Origin: Calditrichota bacterium | Lineage (GTDB): Bacteria > Zixibacteria > MSB-5A5 > GN15 > FEB-12 | Reading direction: 5' to 3' | Assembly (NCBI GenBank): GCA_008501655.1 | Contig: QQUK01000180.1 | Coordinates: 1 to 14,994, forward strand | Length of the DNA stretch: 14,994 nt | In this document: one piece after another, positions 1-7,461 of the stretch | Layout of the letters: every line of letters begins with the position of its first letter | Numbering within the stretch: the stretch's first letter is position 1 | The notes under the pieces: generated by a model | What the model was told of the DNA's origin: nothing | Database searches by the model: none | Seen by the model: only the letters and a program-made list of their open reading frames with translations | Made by a program: the position numbers and the translations under genes

Positions 1-43
1 GTTTGGCAAGTCTTGGATTGCGAAAGTCATCAACGAATTTCAT
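1..43 (-). CDS. hypD: HypD N-terminal fragment (hydrogenase maturation), runs off left edge
   Basis: The minus strand from 43 encodes 14 complete codons, MKFVDDFRNPRLAK, before the window ends. This is the typical beginning of HypD, the 4Fe-4S scaffold that works with HypC to assemble the Fe(CN)2CO moiety of [NiFe] hydrogenases. The ATG lies inside the end of hypC, overlapping it by 14 nt including the hypC stop, so the two are probably translationally coupled. Only the start is visible; the cysteine motifs of HypD are outside the window. The identification rests on the N-terminal sequence plus position after hypC. Confidence 0.85.
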   Translation of the reverse strand, partial: MKFVDDFRNPRLAK

Positions 44-278
44 CTTCCATACCTTTTTCAAAATATTCATTAATTAGCTCTATTGATTTTCTTGCTTCTT
101 CTTCGTTAATAATATTCAAAGCAAATCCGGCATGAACAATAACATATTGTCCGCAGGAAATAGTTGGGACATACATTAGGCAGACTTTGTTTTTCATCCC
201 GGAATAATCAACAGAGCCCATAAGAAGACCGTTCTCTTCAAATATTTCAACAACTTTACCGGGTATAGCTAAACACAT
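30..278 (-). CDS. hypC: HypC hydrogenase assembly chaperone
   Basis: This 82-residue protein starts MCLAIPGKVVEI, the family signature. Cys2 is the residue that in HypC carries the Fe(CN)2CO precursor and contacts the large-subunit precursor. The VHAGFAL segment around residues 49-55 is the second conserved HypC motif. Length is normal. HypC shuttles iron from the HypCD complex to the hydrogenase large subunit. The start overlaps the end of hypF by 10 nt and the stop overlaps the start of hypD, placing it firmly in the hydrogenase/hyp operon. Confidence 0.96.
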   Translation of the reverse strand: MCLAIPGKVVEIFEENGLLMGSVDYSGMKNKVCLMYVPTISCGQYVIVHAGFALNIINEEEARKSIELINEYFEKGMEDEIR

Positions 279-2551
279 ACTGCCCTCACTTCTTTTTTTA
301 CTGTTTGTTCATTTGCAATCAATACCTGTCCAAGAGAAAGACCACCGTCGTTTACCGGAACTTTTGTATGAACAAGCAGATTAAAATTCTCTTCACTCAG
401 CCGTTTATAGATATATTCAGAAAACAGTTTATTCTGAAAGACTCCTCCGCTTAAAGCGACTGTATTAAGATTCAAATCATTTCGTGCAGCCTGTACAGCT
501 GCAATAAAATATTCAGCAAGTTGCTGATGAAAATATAAAGCGATATCTGCAACCGGATAGTTGTTTAATATCCGTTCGACTACTGTCTTCAGTAAATTTG
601 AAATATCAATTTCTCCTGAGATATCATCCAATAGTTCTACTTTCTGTTTTTTCCCGTACATGGCAACCGATTCAAGTGCAATCGCAGCCTGTGCATCATA
701 ATTTACTTGGTGTTTAATATGCAATAGAGAGGCGACGGCATCAAACAAACGTCCACAACTCGATGAAAGAGGAGCGTTGATGTTTTTATTAATCATCTGG
801 ATGACTGTTTTCCTCTGTTCATTTTGGATCTGATTGTGTGAAAACATCCTCTCTATCATTGATTCATCAAAATAATTGTATAGGTAAGAAAGTGCCATTC
901 TCCAAGGTTCCAGTATAGCTTTACTACCTCCGGGAAGAGGAACGGGTTTCAGATATGCAAACCTTTCAAATGAATATGCATTTCCAACTAAAATCTCACC
1001 ACCCCAAATAGTCCCATCTGTTCCATATCCCGTACCATCCAGAACTAATCCTATAGCAGTATCAGTATAGTTGTTTTCAGCCATTACTGATACCATGTGG
1101 GCATGATGATGCTGTACTTGTACAACAGGCAACCCCTGACCAAGGGCATATTTAGTGGACAGATATTCCGGATGTAAATCACATGCAATAATTTCCGGTT
1201 TCACTTTTAAAATTTGAGATAGATGAGATATCGACTCTTTAAAAAACTCCATTGATTCAGGATTATCTAAATCGCCGATATATTGACTCAGGAATACTGA
1301 ATTCTGTCTGCTCAAAGCAACTGTATTTTTCTGTTCTCCACCGACCGCTAAAATACCGGGATGAATCTTTCCCTGTAGATTAACAGAAAGAGGCACATAG
1401 CCTCTTGATCTTCGTAGTATTTGTGTTGAATAGAAATCTTTTCGGATAATTGAATCATCACTGCGTTGGAGAATATCACGATCATGAAGAAGAATTATAT
1501 CTGCTATAGCATGAAGCCTTTTGATTGCCTCATCATTATCTTTTACAATTGGCTCTTCAGCTAAGTTCGCCGAAGTCATCACCAGAATTTCAAAATTATC
1601 TTTTAGCAGAAGATGATGAAGTGGAGAGTATGCAATCATTATTCCAAGGAAATTGTTATCAGGAGCGATAGATTCAGGAAGTGGGCAGTTTGCACGCTTC
1701 CGGAGAAGTACGATAGGTCTCGATGCTGCCAGCAGGAGGACTTCTTCTGGTTTTGAAACTACACAGAATTTCCGGGCTGTTTTCAAATCAGGTACCATAA
1801 GTGCAAACGGTTTTTCTGCCCTTCCTTTTCGTAACCGTAATTTTTGGATTGCTGATTCATTGTATGCATCGCAGGCAAGGTGGAACCCACCGATACCTTT
1901 GACTGCGACTATGTTTCCTTGATGTAGCTGTTCGATGACTGTCTGAATCGGATTTATTCTATCTATAACCTCTTTCCCGTTATGATAGAATACTTTTGGA
2001 CCGCATTTGGGACAGCAATTCGGTTGTGCGTGGAACCTTCGGTTCGTCGGGTCTCTATATTCGTTCAGACAATCCCGGCACATTGTAAATCTGTTCATTG
2101 AGGTATAAATCCGGTCATACGGTATTTTATTTATTATCGTATATCTTGGCCCACAGTTTGTACAATTGATTAAAGGGTAAAGGTATCGCCGGTTATTTGG
2201 ATCAAACATTTCAGCAAGACATTCATTACACACGGTTAGGTCGGGAGATATAAATGTAGAGAGCCTTTCAGAATGATGACTTTCCTTAATTTCAAACTCA
2301 GCATCATGTTTGAGCTTTATTTTTCTGTTAGAATACTGATGTATCTTCGAAACAGGAGGGGCAAAATTAATGACTTCGGTATGAAAATTATTAATATCAT
2401 ACATACGTCCTTCGACTTCAATAACAACACCATCGGAGTCATTGCATACGTAACCGGAAAGTTGGTGTTTTTTTGCGGTTGAATAAACAAATGGACGAAA
2501 TCCTACACCCTGTACGATACCGTTGATTATAATTTTTTCCCGACTTTTCAC
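269..2551 (-). CDS. hypF: HypF carbamoyltransferase (hydrogenase cyanide-ligand synthesis)
   Basis: HypF turns carbamoyl phosphate into a carbamoyl group placed on the C-terminal Cys of HypE, the first step in making the active-site CN ligands. All expected parts are visible in 760 residues: an acylphosphatase domain (about 1-90, GVGFRPF with Arg19, and Asn37); two zinc fingers (Cys108/111/130/133 and Cys158/161/180/183); a YrdC-like domain (about 200-380); and a Kae1-like C-terminal domain with the HHHAH metal motif and DGTGYG. The start is GTG, supported by an AGGA four bases upstream and by the hypB stop just before it. No domain is missing, so it should be functional. Confidence 0.97.
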   Translation of the reverse strand: MKSREKIIINGIVQGVGFRPFVYSTAKKHQLSGYVCNDSDGVVIEVEGRMYDINNFHTEVINFAPPVSKIHQYSNRKIKLKHDAEFEIKESHHSERLSTFISPDLTVCNECLAEMFDPNNRRYLYPLINCTNCGPRYTIINKIPYDRIYTSMNRFTMCRDCLNEYRDPTNRRFHAQPNCCPKCGPKVFYHNGKEVIDRINPIQTVIEQLHQGNIVAVKGIGGFHLACDAYNESAIQKLRLRKGRAEKPFALMVPDLKTARKFCVVSKPEEVLLLAASRPIVLLRKRANCPLPESIAPDNNFLGIMIAYSPLHHLLLKDNFEILVMTSANLAEEPIVKDNDEAIKRLHAIADIILLHDRDILQRSDDSIIRKDFYSTQILRRSRGYVPLSVNLQGKIHPGILAVGGEQKNTVALSRQNSVFLSQYIGDLDNPESMEFFKESISHLSQILKVKPEIIACDLHPEYLSTKYALGQGLPVVQVQHHHAHMVSVMAENNYTDTAIGLVLDGTGYGTDGTIWGGEILVGNAYSFERFAYLKPVPLPGGSKAILEPWRMALSYLYNYFDESMIERMFSHNQIQNEQRKTVIQMINKNINAPLSSSCGRLFDAVASLLHIKHQVNYDAQAAIALESVAMYGKKQKVELLDDISGEIDISNLLKTVVERILNNYPVADIALYFHQQLAEYFIAAVQAARNDLNLNTVALSGGVFQNKLFSEYIYKRLSEENFNLLVHTKVPVNDGGLSLGQVLIANEQTVKKEVRAVCV

Positions 2552-2552
2552 G

Positions 2553-3212
2553 TTATCCTGTTTCGCTAACTTTTTTTGTAAGCCAATTTATCCATTCATT
2601 GAGACCGTCCGATGTTTTACAAGACGTTTCGAAAATTTCAAAAGTTCCGTTTATCTGAAGGGCATTTTTCCGGACTTCATCCAGTTTGAAATCGGTATAG
2701 TAAAGTAAATCAGTTTTATTGATAACCATGACCGAAGAATTCCGGAACATACTTGGGTATTTCAGCGGTTTGTCATCCCCTTCGGTTGTACTGAGCAGTA
2801 CAACTTTCATATCTTCACCGAGATCATAACAGGAGGGGCAGACCAGATTTCCTACATTTTCAATGATAAGTAAATCAAGTTTGTCCAAATCAAAATGTGC
2901 TATTGATTTTTCAATCATCGCAGCATCAAGATGACAACTCCCACCGGTTTCAATCGGTTGTACAAACTTGCCCCCTGCTTTTTGAATCCGCTTGGCATCA
3001 TTTTCAGTTTGAACATCACCGGCTATGATACCTGTCTGAATATTTTTATTCAGAAGCTGAACGGTTTTTTCAAGCAGCGATGTTTTTCCTGAACCGGGGG
3101 AACTGACAATGTTTATCACAAAAATTTTATGTTTTTGAAACGTCTCTCTCAGCTTGGATGCGATAGTATCATTTGCTGATAATACTTTTTTTTCTATTAG
3201 TATGTTTGCCAT
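2553..3212 (-). CDS. hypB: HypB GTPase, nickel insertion accessory protein
   Basis: HypB is the GTPase that acts with HypA to deliver nickel to the hydrogenase large subunit. From the ATG at 3212 (219 aa) it shows the P-loop PGSGKT (about 39-44), the metal-site motif CHLD (Cys93, His94), the conserved segment ENVGNLVCP, and the guanine-specificity motif NKTD (165-168). It lacks the N-terminal CxxCGC nickel site and the His-rich stretch found in some HypB proteins, so it is the minimal form. A GTG two codons upstream (3218) is the alternative start; a GAG seven bases before the ATG favours 3212. It sits between hypA and hypF with almost no spacing. Confidence 0.96.
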   Translation of the reverse strand: MANILIEKKVLSANDTIASKLRETFQKHKIFVINIVSSPGSGKTSLLEKTVQLLNKNIQTGIIAGDVQTENDAKRIQKAGGKFVQPIETGGSCHLDAAMIEKSIAHFDLDKLDLLIIENVGNLVCPSCYDLGEDMKVVLLSTTEGDDKPLKYPSMFRNSSVMVINKTDLLYYTDFKLDEVRKNALQINGTFEIFETSCKTSDGLNEWINWLTKKVSETG

Positions 3213-3223
3213 AATCACACTCT

Positions 3224-3568
3224 TTATTTTTCAATTTCAATTGATAAGATTTCTAATTCGTTTCCTGATATAATATCTACTTGTTTTGATGAACAGTGAG
3301 GACAGATAAAGTTAAAATTTTCTACAGTAAATCCCCTCTTACAATCTATACACTCTCCCTCAATTTTGCTGGTTTCGATAGTTAACTGTGTATGTTCGAG
3401 GAAAGTATCTTTTACCAGTGACTCAAATCCAAACCGTAATGAATCGGGTACGACTGCTGTCAATTCACCTATACGAAGTTTAATCTCATAAACAGACCTA
3501 ACATCATGTTTTTTAACTTCTTTTGTAACAGAATCTATTATTGAGGATGCGATTGATAACTCGTGCAT
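3224..3568 (-). CDS. hypA: HypA nickel metallochaperone
   Basis: HypA binds nickel through its N-terminal Met-His-Glu and passes it to the hydrogenase large subunit together with HypB. The 114-residue protein begins MHELSIASSI, giving His2 and Glu3. It carries the structural zinc site as two CxxC pairs (Cys73/Cys76 and Cys89/Cys92). Length and motif order are standard. The gene starts 3 nt after the stop of the endopeptidase gene and ends just before hypB. Confidence 0.96.
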   Translation of the reverse strand: MHELSIASSIIDSVTKEVKKHDVRSVYEIKLRIGELTAVVPDSLRFGFESLVKDTFLEHTQLTIETSKIEGECIDCKRGFTVENFNFICPHCSSKQVDIISGNELEILSIEIEK

Positions 3569-3571
3569 AGT

Positions 3572-4063
3572 TTAGTTTCCGGTTGATTTAGATGAGCGAT
3601 TTGTCGGTTTGTTTAAGAATTGAATACCATCAATAATTTGAGTTATCAGGATATCTTTTGCTTTTTGAACTTCAGGAGACAGACCTTCCCCATACTCAAA
3701 ATTTTTCGCCTCAACACCATAAAAATAAAAACGTGTTGGGAGTTTTTCTAATTGTTTGGCAAGGTCGATCGCTTCGGGTATTGAGAATAGATGAGTTGAC
3801 AGTTGAAACCAATCTGTATTAAGATTTCTTTTTGCTATATCAATGACATAGGTTTTCCCCGGAAGGTTTTCAGATTTTACAGCATCTATGATAATGACAC
3901 TTTCATGCTCTTCCCATAGATTGATAAGTGAAATACCTTCACCGGAATTTTTTACAACACTGCAGTTATGTATATTCTTTTCTCTGATGCTGTCAGCTAT
4001 AACTAAACCAACAGCATCATCTGAGCGGTATTTATTACCTATACCTATAACTAGTACTGACAT
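3572..4063 (-). CDS. [NiFe] hydrogenase maturation endopeptidase (HybD/HyaD family)
   Basis: This 163-residue protease removes the C-terminal tail of the large subunit once nickel is in place. Family hallmarks are visible: N-terminal IGIGN (residues 6-10) followed by DDAVG (acidic nickel-sensing residue near 15-16), Asp60 in the IIIDAV strand, and His91 in STHLFS, matching the three metal-contacting positions known in HybD. The gene begins 4 nt after the stop of the alpha subunit, and that subunit carries a short C-terminal extension suitable as substrate. The final 15 or so residues are polar and probably unstructured. Its substrate is inferred from position. Confidence 0.93.
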   Translation of the reverse strand: MSVLVIGIGNKYRSDDAVGLVIADSIREKNIHNCSVVKNSGEGISLINLWEEHESVIIIDAVKSENLPGKTYVIDIAKRNLNTDWFQLSTHLFSIPEAIDLAKQLEKLPTRFYFYGVEAKNFEYGEGLSPEVQKAKDILITQIIDGIQFLNKPTNRSSKSTGN

Positions 4064-4067
4064 CTGA

Positions 4068-5366
4068 TTATTCTCTATCGACCTTCAATTTAAGAAAATG
4101 GCAGGAGCAGGAAATACACGGATCATAATTCCTGATAGCCTGCTCACATCGCCATGATAACTGGTCATCGGGCAGGTCAATAATAGACGGTACTAAAGCT
4201 TCCAAATCCCCCTCAATTGATTTTTGATTTTGGGATGTCGGCGGAACGATTACTGCATTCGTTATTAAACCGTCACCATCGATTGAATAAGTATGATGAC
4301 AAATACCTCGCGGAGCTTCAGTACAACCGTGTCCGATTCCGGCTTTAATGGCAGCCTCGATATACGGTTTTTTCGGTTCTTTATAATTTTCAATAATGCG
4401 AATCGCTTCATTGACAGCATGAAGTGTCTCAACCGCCCGGATAACAATCGACTTAAACGGATTGTAACATTCTTCCTGTAAGCCTGCGTCTTTTGCTGCT
4501 TTTTGAACCTCACTGGATAATTTATCAAAGTTCAAACTATAGCGGGCAAGAGGACCGACATGATAGGCACCTCGTTCTTTTAATCTGCAATGTAACGAAG
4601 TCGAGTGTTTGACATGTTCTTCCTGGAAATGTTTGCCAAAGTCAGCTATATCAATATCGAGCCCTTTATTTGAAACAAGTCTTCCTTCATTAAACGGATA
4701 TTCATCTTCATGTCTTAAGGCAACAAATTCGTAATCCTGTTCAAACTCGGGGATATCAAGAGATGACATTACTTTTATCATGCTGTAGGCTGCTTTTTTA
4801 GCCCATTTCAATCTTTCATATAAAGGAGCGAATTCTTCTTTCGAAGGAAGTTTATAAAAACCACCAACTTTAACATTAATAGGATGTATCTCTCTTCCAC
4901 CCAGTAATGTTACTAACTCATTGCCGATCTTTTTAAGTTCAAGTCCTTCAGTAACTATATCCGGATGGTCCTTTGCAAGTTCAATTGCATCCTGGTATCC
5001 TAAAAAATCAGGAGCATGCAGCATGTAGGCATGAAGGACATGACTTTCGATCCATTCTCCGCAGTATATAAGTCTCCGGAGTTCACGTATCTGTTTTGGT
5101 ATCGAAATTTCCAGGATATCTTCCATCGCATGCACAGCACCCATCTGATATGCGATCGGGCAGATACCGCATATACGTGCAGTGATATCCGGTGCTTCAT
5201 AGTAATGCCGATCCCGTAAAAATGCCTCAAAAAATCTTGGAGGCTCGAATATCTTAAACTTTATATCCTGAACTTTGTTGTCTTTTATCTTCAGATACAG
5301 AGATCCCTCGCCTTCAACACGAGCGAGATAATCTACATTGATTGTTTTAGTCTTACTTTTGCTCAT
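4068..5366 (-). CDS. hydA: Group 3b [NiFe] hydrogenase large (alpha) subunit, NiFe active site
   Basis: This is the catalytic subunit where H2 is split or formed. From the chosen start (432 aa) the N-terminal conserved RVEGEG is followed by RICGIC (Cys66, Cys69) and ends with DPCISCSCH (Cys417, Cys420, His423). Together these give the four Cys ligands of the NiFe centre. Nine residues follow His423, a tail that the adjacent endopeptidase would remove. An in-frame ATG at 5399 would add 11 residues and give a 47-nt overlap with the delta gene; the ATG at 5366 (14-nt overlap) better matches the N-termini of group 3 relatives, but no strong ribosome site separates the choices. The partner subunits (AsrA-like beta, AsrB-like gamma) indicate group 3b rather than HoxHY (3d). 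The symbol follows Pyrococcus hydBGDA. Confidence 0.95.
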   Translation of the reverse strand: MSKSKTKTINVDYLARVEGEGSLYLKIKDNKVQDIKFKIFEPPRFFEAFLRDRHYYEAPDITARICGICPIAYQMGAVHAMEDILEISIPKQIRELRRLIYCGEWIESHVLHAYMLHAPDFLGYQDAIELAKDHPDIVTEGLELKKIGNELVTLLGGREIHPINVKVGGFYKLPSKEEFAPLYERLKWAKKAAYSMIKVMSSLDIPEFEQDYEFVALRHEDEYPFNEGRLVSNKGLDIDIADFGKHFQEEHVKHSTSLHCRLKERGAYHVGPLARYSLNFDKLSSEVQKAAKDAGLQEECYNPFKSIVIRAVETLHAVNEAIRIIENYKEPKKPYIEAAIKAGIGHGCTEAPRGICHHTYSIDGDGLITNAVIVPPTSQNQKSIEGDLEALVPSIIDLPDDQLSWRCEQAIRNYDPCISCSCHFLKLKVDRE

Positions 5367-6141
5367 AGAAGATACTTTCATTTTTGAATTCTTCAGCATT
5401 GGCGTTGAACCCGCGGTACAGTCGTATTAAGTTTTCTCTTGATATGCCGGTTTCTTCGAGGTGAATGCTGAATGCTTTTGCATTTGCATCCTCAGAAGGA
5501 CCGAAACAGCTATAGCAGCCTCTGTTGTATGCAGGACAAATAGCATCACACCCGGCTTGGGTTACCGGACCCAGGCAGGTAGTGCCATTTCTTACCATCA
5601 CACAGATATTGCCGCGCCTTTTACATTCCATACAAACAGAATAAGTCGGTATGTTCGGTTTCCGTCTGTTTAAATAGGCATTACAGACTTCGACAAGTGC
5701 ATTTTTATTGATTGGACATCCCCGAAGTTCAAAGTCGACTTTGACATGGTCGGCGATTCCTGTTGAATTCTGTAAAGAGTCTATATACTGCGGATTAGCG
5801 TATACAATATCAATGAATTTATTGACATCCTTGAAATTCTTTAATGCCTGAATCCCCCCCGAAGTTGCACAGGCTCCGATTGTAATTAAAACTTTCGATA
5901 CCCGTCGGATTTTATGAATTCTTTCAGCATCATGAGGAGTTGTAATCGAACCTTCTACCAGTGATATTTCATACGGTCCTTTTATGACGGCTCTTGTAGC
6001 TTCAGGGAAATAAGCAATTTGAATTGCATCCGTTATTGCTAAGAGGTCATCTTCGCAATCAAGAAGTGAAAGCTGGCAGCCGTCGCATGATGCGAATTTC
6101 CATACAGCCAGCTTTGGTTTTGCATTAGGATGTAACGGCAT
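5353..6141 (-). CDS. hydD: Group 3b [NiFe] hydrogenase small (delta) subunit, three [4Fe-4S] clusters
   Basis: This subunit carries electrons between the NiFe centre and the diaphorase subunits. The 262 residues show proximal-cluster ligands Cys19/Cys22 (ASCDGC), Cys91 (GACATSGG) and Cys142 (RGCPIN). A C-terminal group of eight further cysteines (170, 173, 180, 189, 198, 202, 209, 212) is enough for two more [4Fe-4S] clusters. There is no twin-arginine signal, so it is cytoplasmic, as expected for group 3. It starts 1 nt after the gamma stop, with GAGGG about nine bases before the ATG, and its end overlaps the start of the alpha gene. Confidence 0.95.
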   Translation of the reverse strand: MPLHPNAKPKLAVWKFASCDGCQLSLLDCEDDLLAITDAIQIAYFPEATRAVIKGPYEISLVEGSITTPHDAERIHKIRRVSKVLITIGACATSGGIQALKNFKDVNKFIDIVYANPQYIDSLQNSTGIADHVKVDFELRGCPINKNALVEVCNAYLNRRKPNIPTYSVCMECKRRGNICVMVRNGTTCLGPVTQAGCDAICPAYNRGCYSCFGPSEDANAKAFSIHLEETGISRENLIRLYRGFNANAEEFKNESIFYEQK

Positions 6142-6142
6142 G

Positions 6143-7015
6143 TTATATTTCCCTCGTTTTTAACAAATCTTTAACGGTTTCATAGCTATAAACAGGACCA
6201 TCTTTGCAGATAAATTTTCCTGTATATTGACAATGTCCACATAATCCGATACCGCACTTCATGTTTCGTTCCAATGAGATGTAGATATCCTGCAAAGACA
6301 TACCATACTGCTGCAGTGCAACTGCGGAATACCGCATCATAATCTCTGGACCACAGACAAATGCAATTGAATTTGATGGATCCGATGTTATCCTTTTTGC
6401 AAGGGTTGGGACCACTCCGACATTCCCCATCCATTTGTTGTCAGCCCTGTCAACGGTAACATGGAGGTCAATATCAAACCTACCTCGAATTGATTCGAGC
6501 TCTTTTTTGAAAATGATATCATCAGGAGTTCGGGCACCATACAAAATGCTTAAATCTTTATATTTTTCTCTGTGCTCAAGGATATGGTAGACCGCCGGAC
6601 GAATCGGTGCAAGACCTATTCCACCGGCGATGATGATTACATTTTTGTCTACAGCCTTTTCAACCGGCCAGTGTGAGCCAAACGGTCCGCGAATTCCTAT
6701 ATATTCTCCGACTTTTAATCTTCTTATAGCACGGGTTACCGTACCCACGACCCTGATTGTATGAACTATTTTCTCATTTTTTATCGGATTGCCGCTTATA
6801 GAGATTGGTACTTCGCCGCATCCATGAACAAACATTGAGTTAAATTGACCTGGTTTAAATCTGAAATTTGTTTTTTTCTTATCCGGTAATATCAAATCGA
6901 TTGTAAATGTATCCTCGGTCTCCCGCTGTATACGTTTTATCTCATACATCACCGGAACAAACGGTTCGTTCGTGAGTTCTGTTTTTATTGCTGTGTTATT
7001 TGATTGGAGCATCAT
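6143..7015 (-). CDS. hydG: Hydrogenase gamma subunit: FAD/NAD(P)-binding reductase with [2Fe-2S] cluster (AsrB-like)
   Basis: This is the flavin subunit that exchanges electrons with NAD(P)H, homologous to sulfhydrogenase gamma and anaerobic sulfite reductase subunit B. Over 290 residues: a ferredoxin-reductase-type FAD domain (about 18-115, KPGQF and PISIS), a nucleotide-binding domain with GGIGLAPIRP (131-140) and CGPE (221-224), and a C-terminal [2Fe-2S] site of Cys254, 259, 262 and 270 (CX4CX2CX7C). There are two consecutive ATG codons; the first overlaps the end of the preceding gene by 20 nt. NADP versus NAD preference cannot be read from the sequence with confidence. Confidence 0.95.
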   Translation of the reverse strand: MMLQSNNTAIKTELTNEPFVPVMYEIKRIQRETEDTFTIDLILPDKKKTNFRFKPGQFNSMFVHGCGEVPISISGNPIKNEKIVHTIRVVGTVTRAIRRLKVGEYIGIRGPFGSHWPVEKAVDKNVIIIAGGIGLAPIRPAVYHILEHREKYKDLSILYGARTPDDIIFKKELESIRGRFDIDLHVTVDRADNKWMGNVGVVPTLAKRITSDPSNSIAFVCGPEIMMRYSAVALQQYGMSLQDIYISLERNMKCGIGLCGHCQYTGKFICKDGPVYSYETVKDLLKTREI

Positions 7016-7460
7016 ATATATCCATTAGTTGTAGTCTTAATGCCATTAATTCATCTTCAGTGAGTTTTACAAATCGGTTCATCATTGCATAACCGAGTTC
7101 ATGGTCTTCTTCGCATTTTTTACGGAGACAGTTTCCGTCGAGTGCAATAGCACGGGTTAACTCGGTAGCCCTGCAGTCAAAATGTCTCATATATGGTGCT
7201 ACCAGCCAGGACCAGCCGAGAACATCGTTTGTACCTAATGTCTGAAATACAATACCACCCTTATGGGGACGGAATACTTCTAACGCAAGTTGACCTTCCC
7301 GGATAAAATAGAACCAGTCAGCTTCATCACCTTCATGAAAAAGGTAGTCACCCGGGTTATACCGAACATTTTTAGCACATCCGACAACTAAGTCAATATG
7401 CTTTTTATCCATTCCTTTTAGAAATGGATGTTCTACTAAATATGATGTTAAACTGGTCAA
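6996..7460 (-). CDS. Stand-alone cyclic-nucleotide-binding-domain protein inside the hydrogenase operon
   Basis: The roughly 154 residues form one Crp-type cyclic-nucleotide-binding beta-roll (PGDYLFHEGDEADWFYFIREG, then RAT...AIALDG) plus short C-terminal helices. There is no helix-turn-helix, so it is unlikely to bind DNA itself. In the phosphate-binding cassette the usual GE(L/I)AL is replaced by GWSWL (Trp83 where Glu normally contacts the ribose); arginines at 92 and 97 remain. Canonical cAMP/cGMP binding is therefore doubtful. The start is probably TTG at 7460, with GGAGG six bases upstream; an upstream TTG at 7478 (160 aa) lacks such a site. It lies between beta and gamma with coupled junctions, suggesting co-stoichiometric expression and a regulatory or structural role on the hydrogenase. 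The function is inferred only from context. Confidence 0.9.
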   Translation of the reverse strand: MTSLTSYLVEHPFLKGMDKKHIDLVVGCAKNVRYNPGDYLFHEGDEADWFYFIREGQLALEVFRPHKGGIVFQTLGTNDVLGWSWLVAPYMRHFDCRATELTRAIALDGNCLRKKCEEDHELGYAMMNRFVKLTEDELMALRLQLMDIYDAPIK

Positions 7461-7461
7461 A

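Noticed and set aside
1653..2708. Plus-strand frames of 61-89 codons within hypF and hypB
   Set aside because: They are antisense to genes with complete, conserved domain content, so they are shadows.
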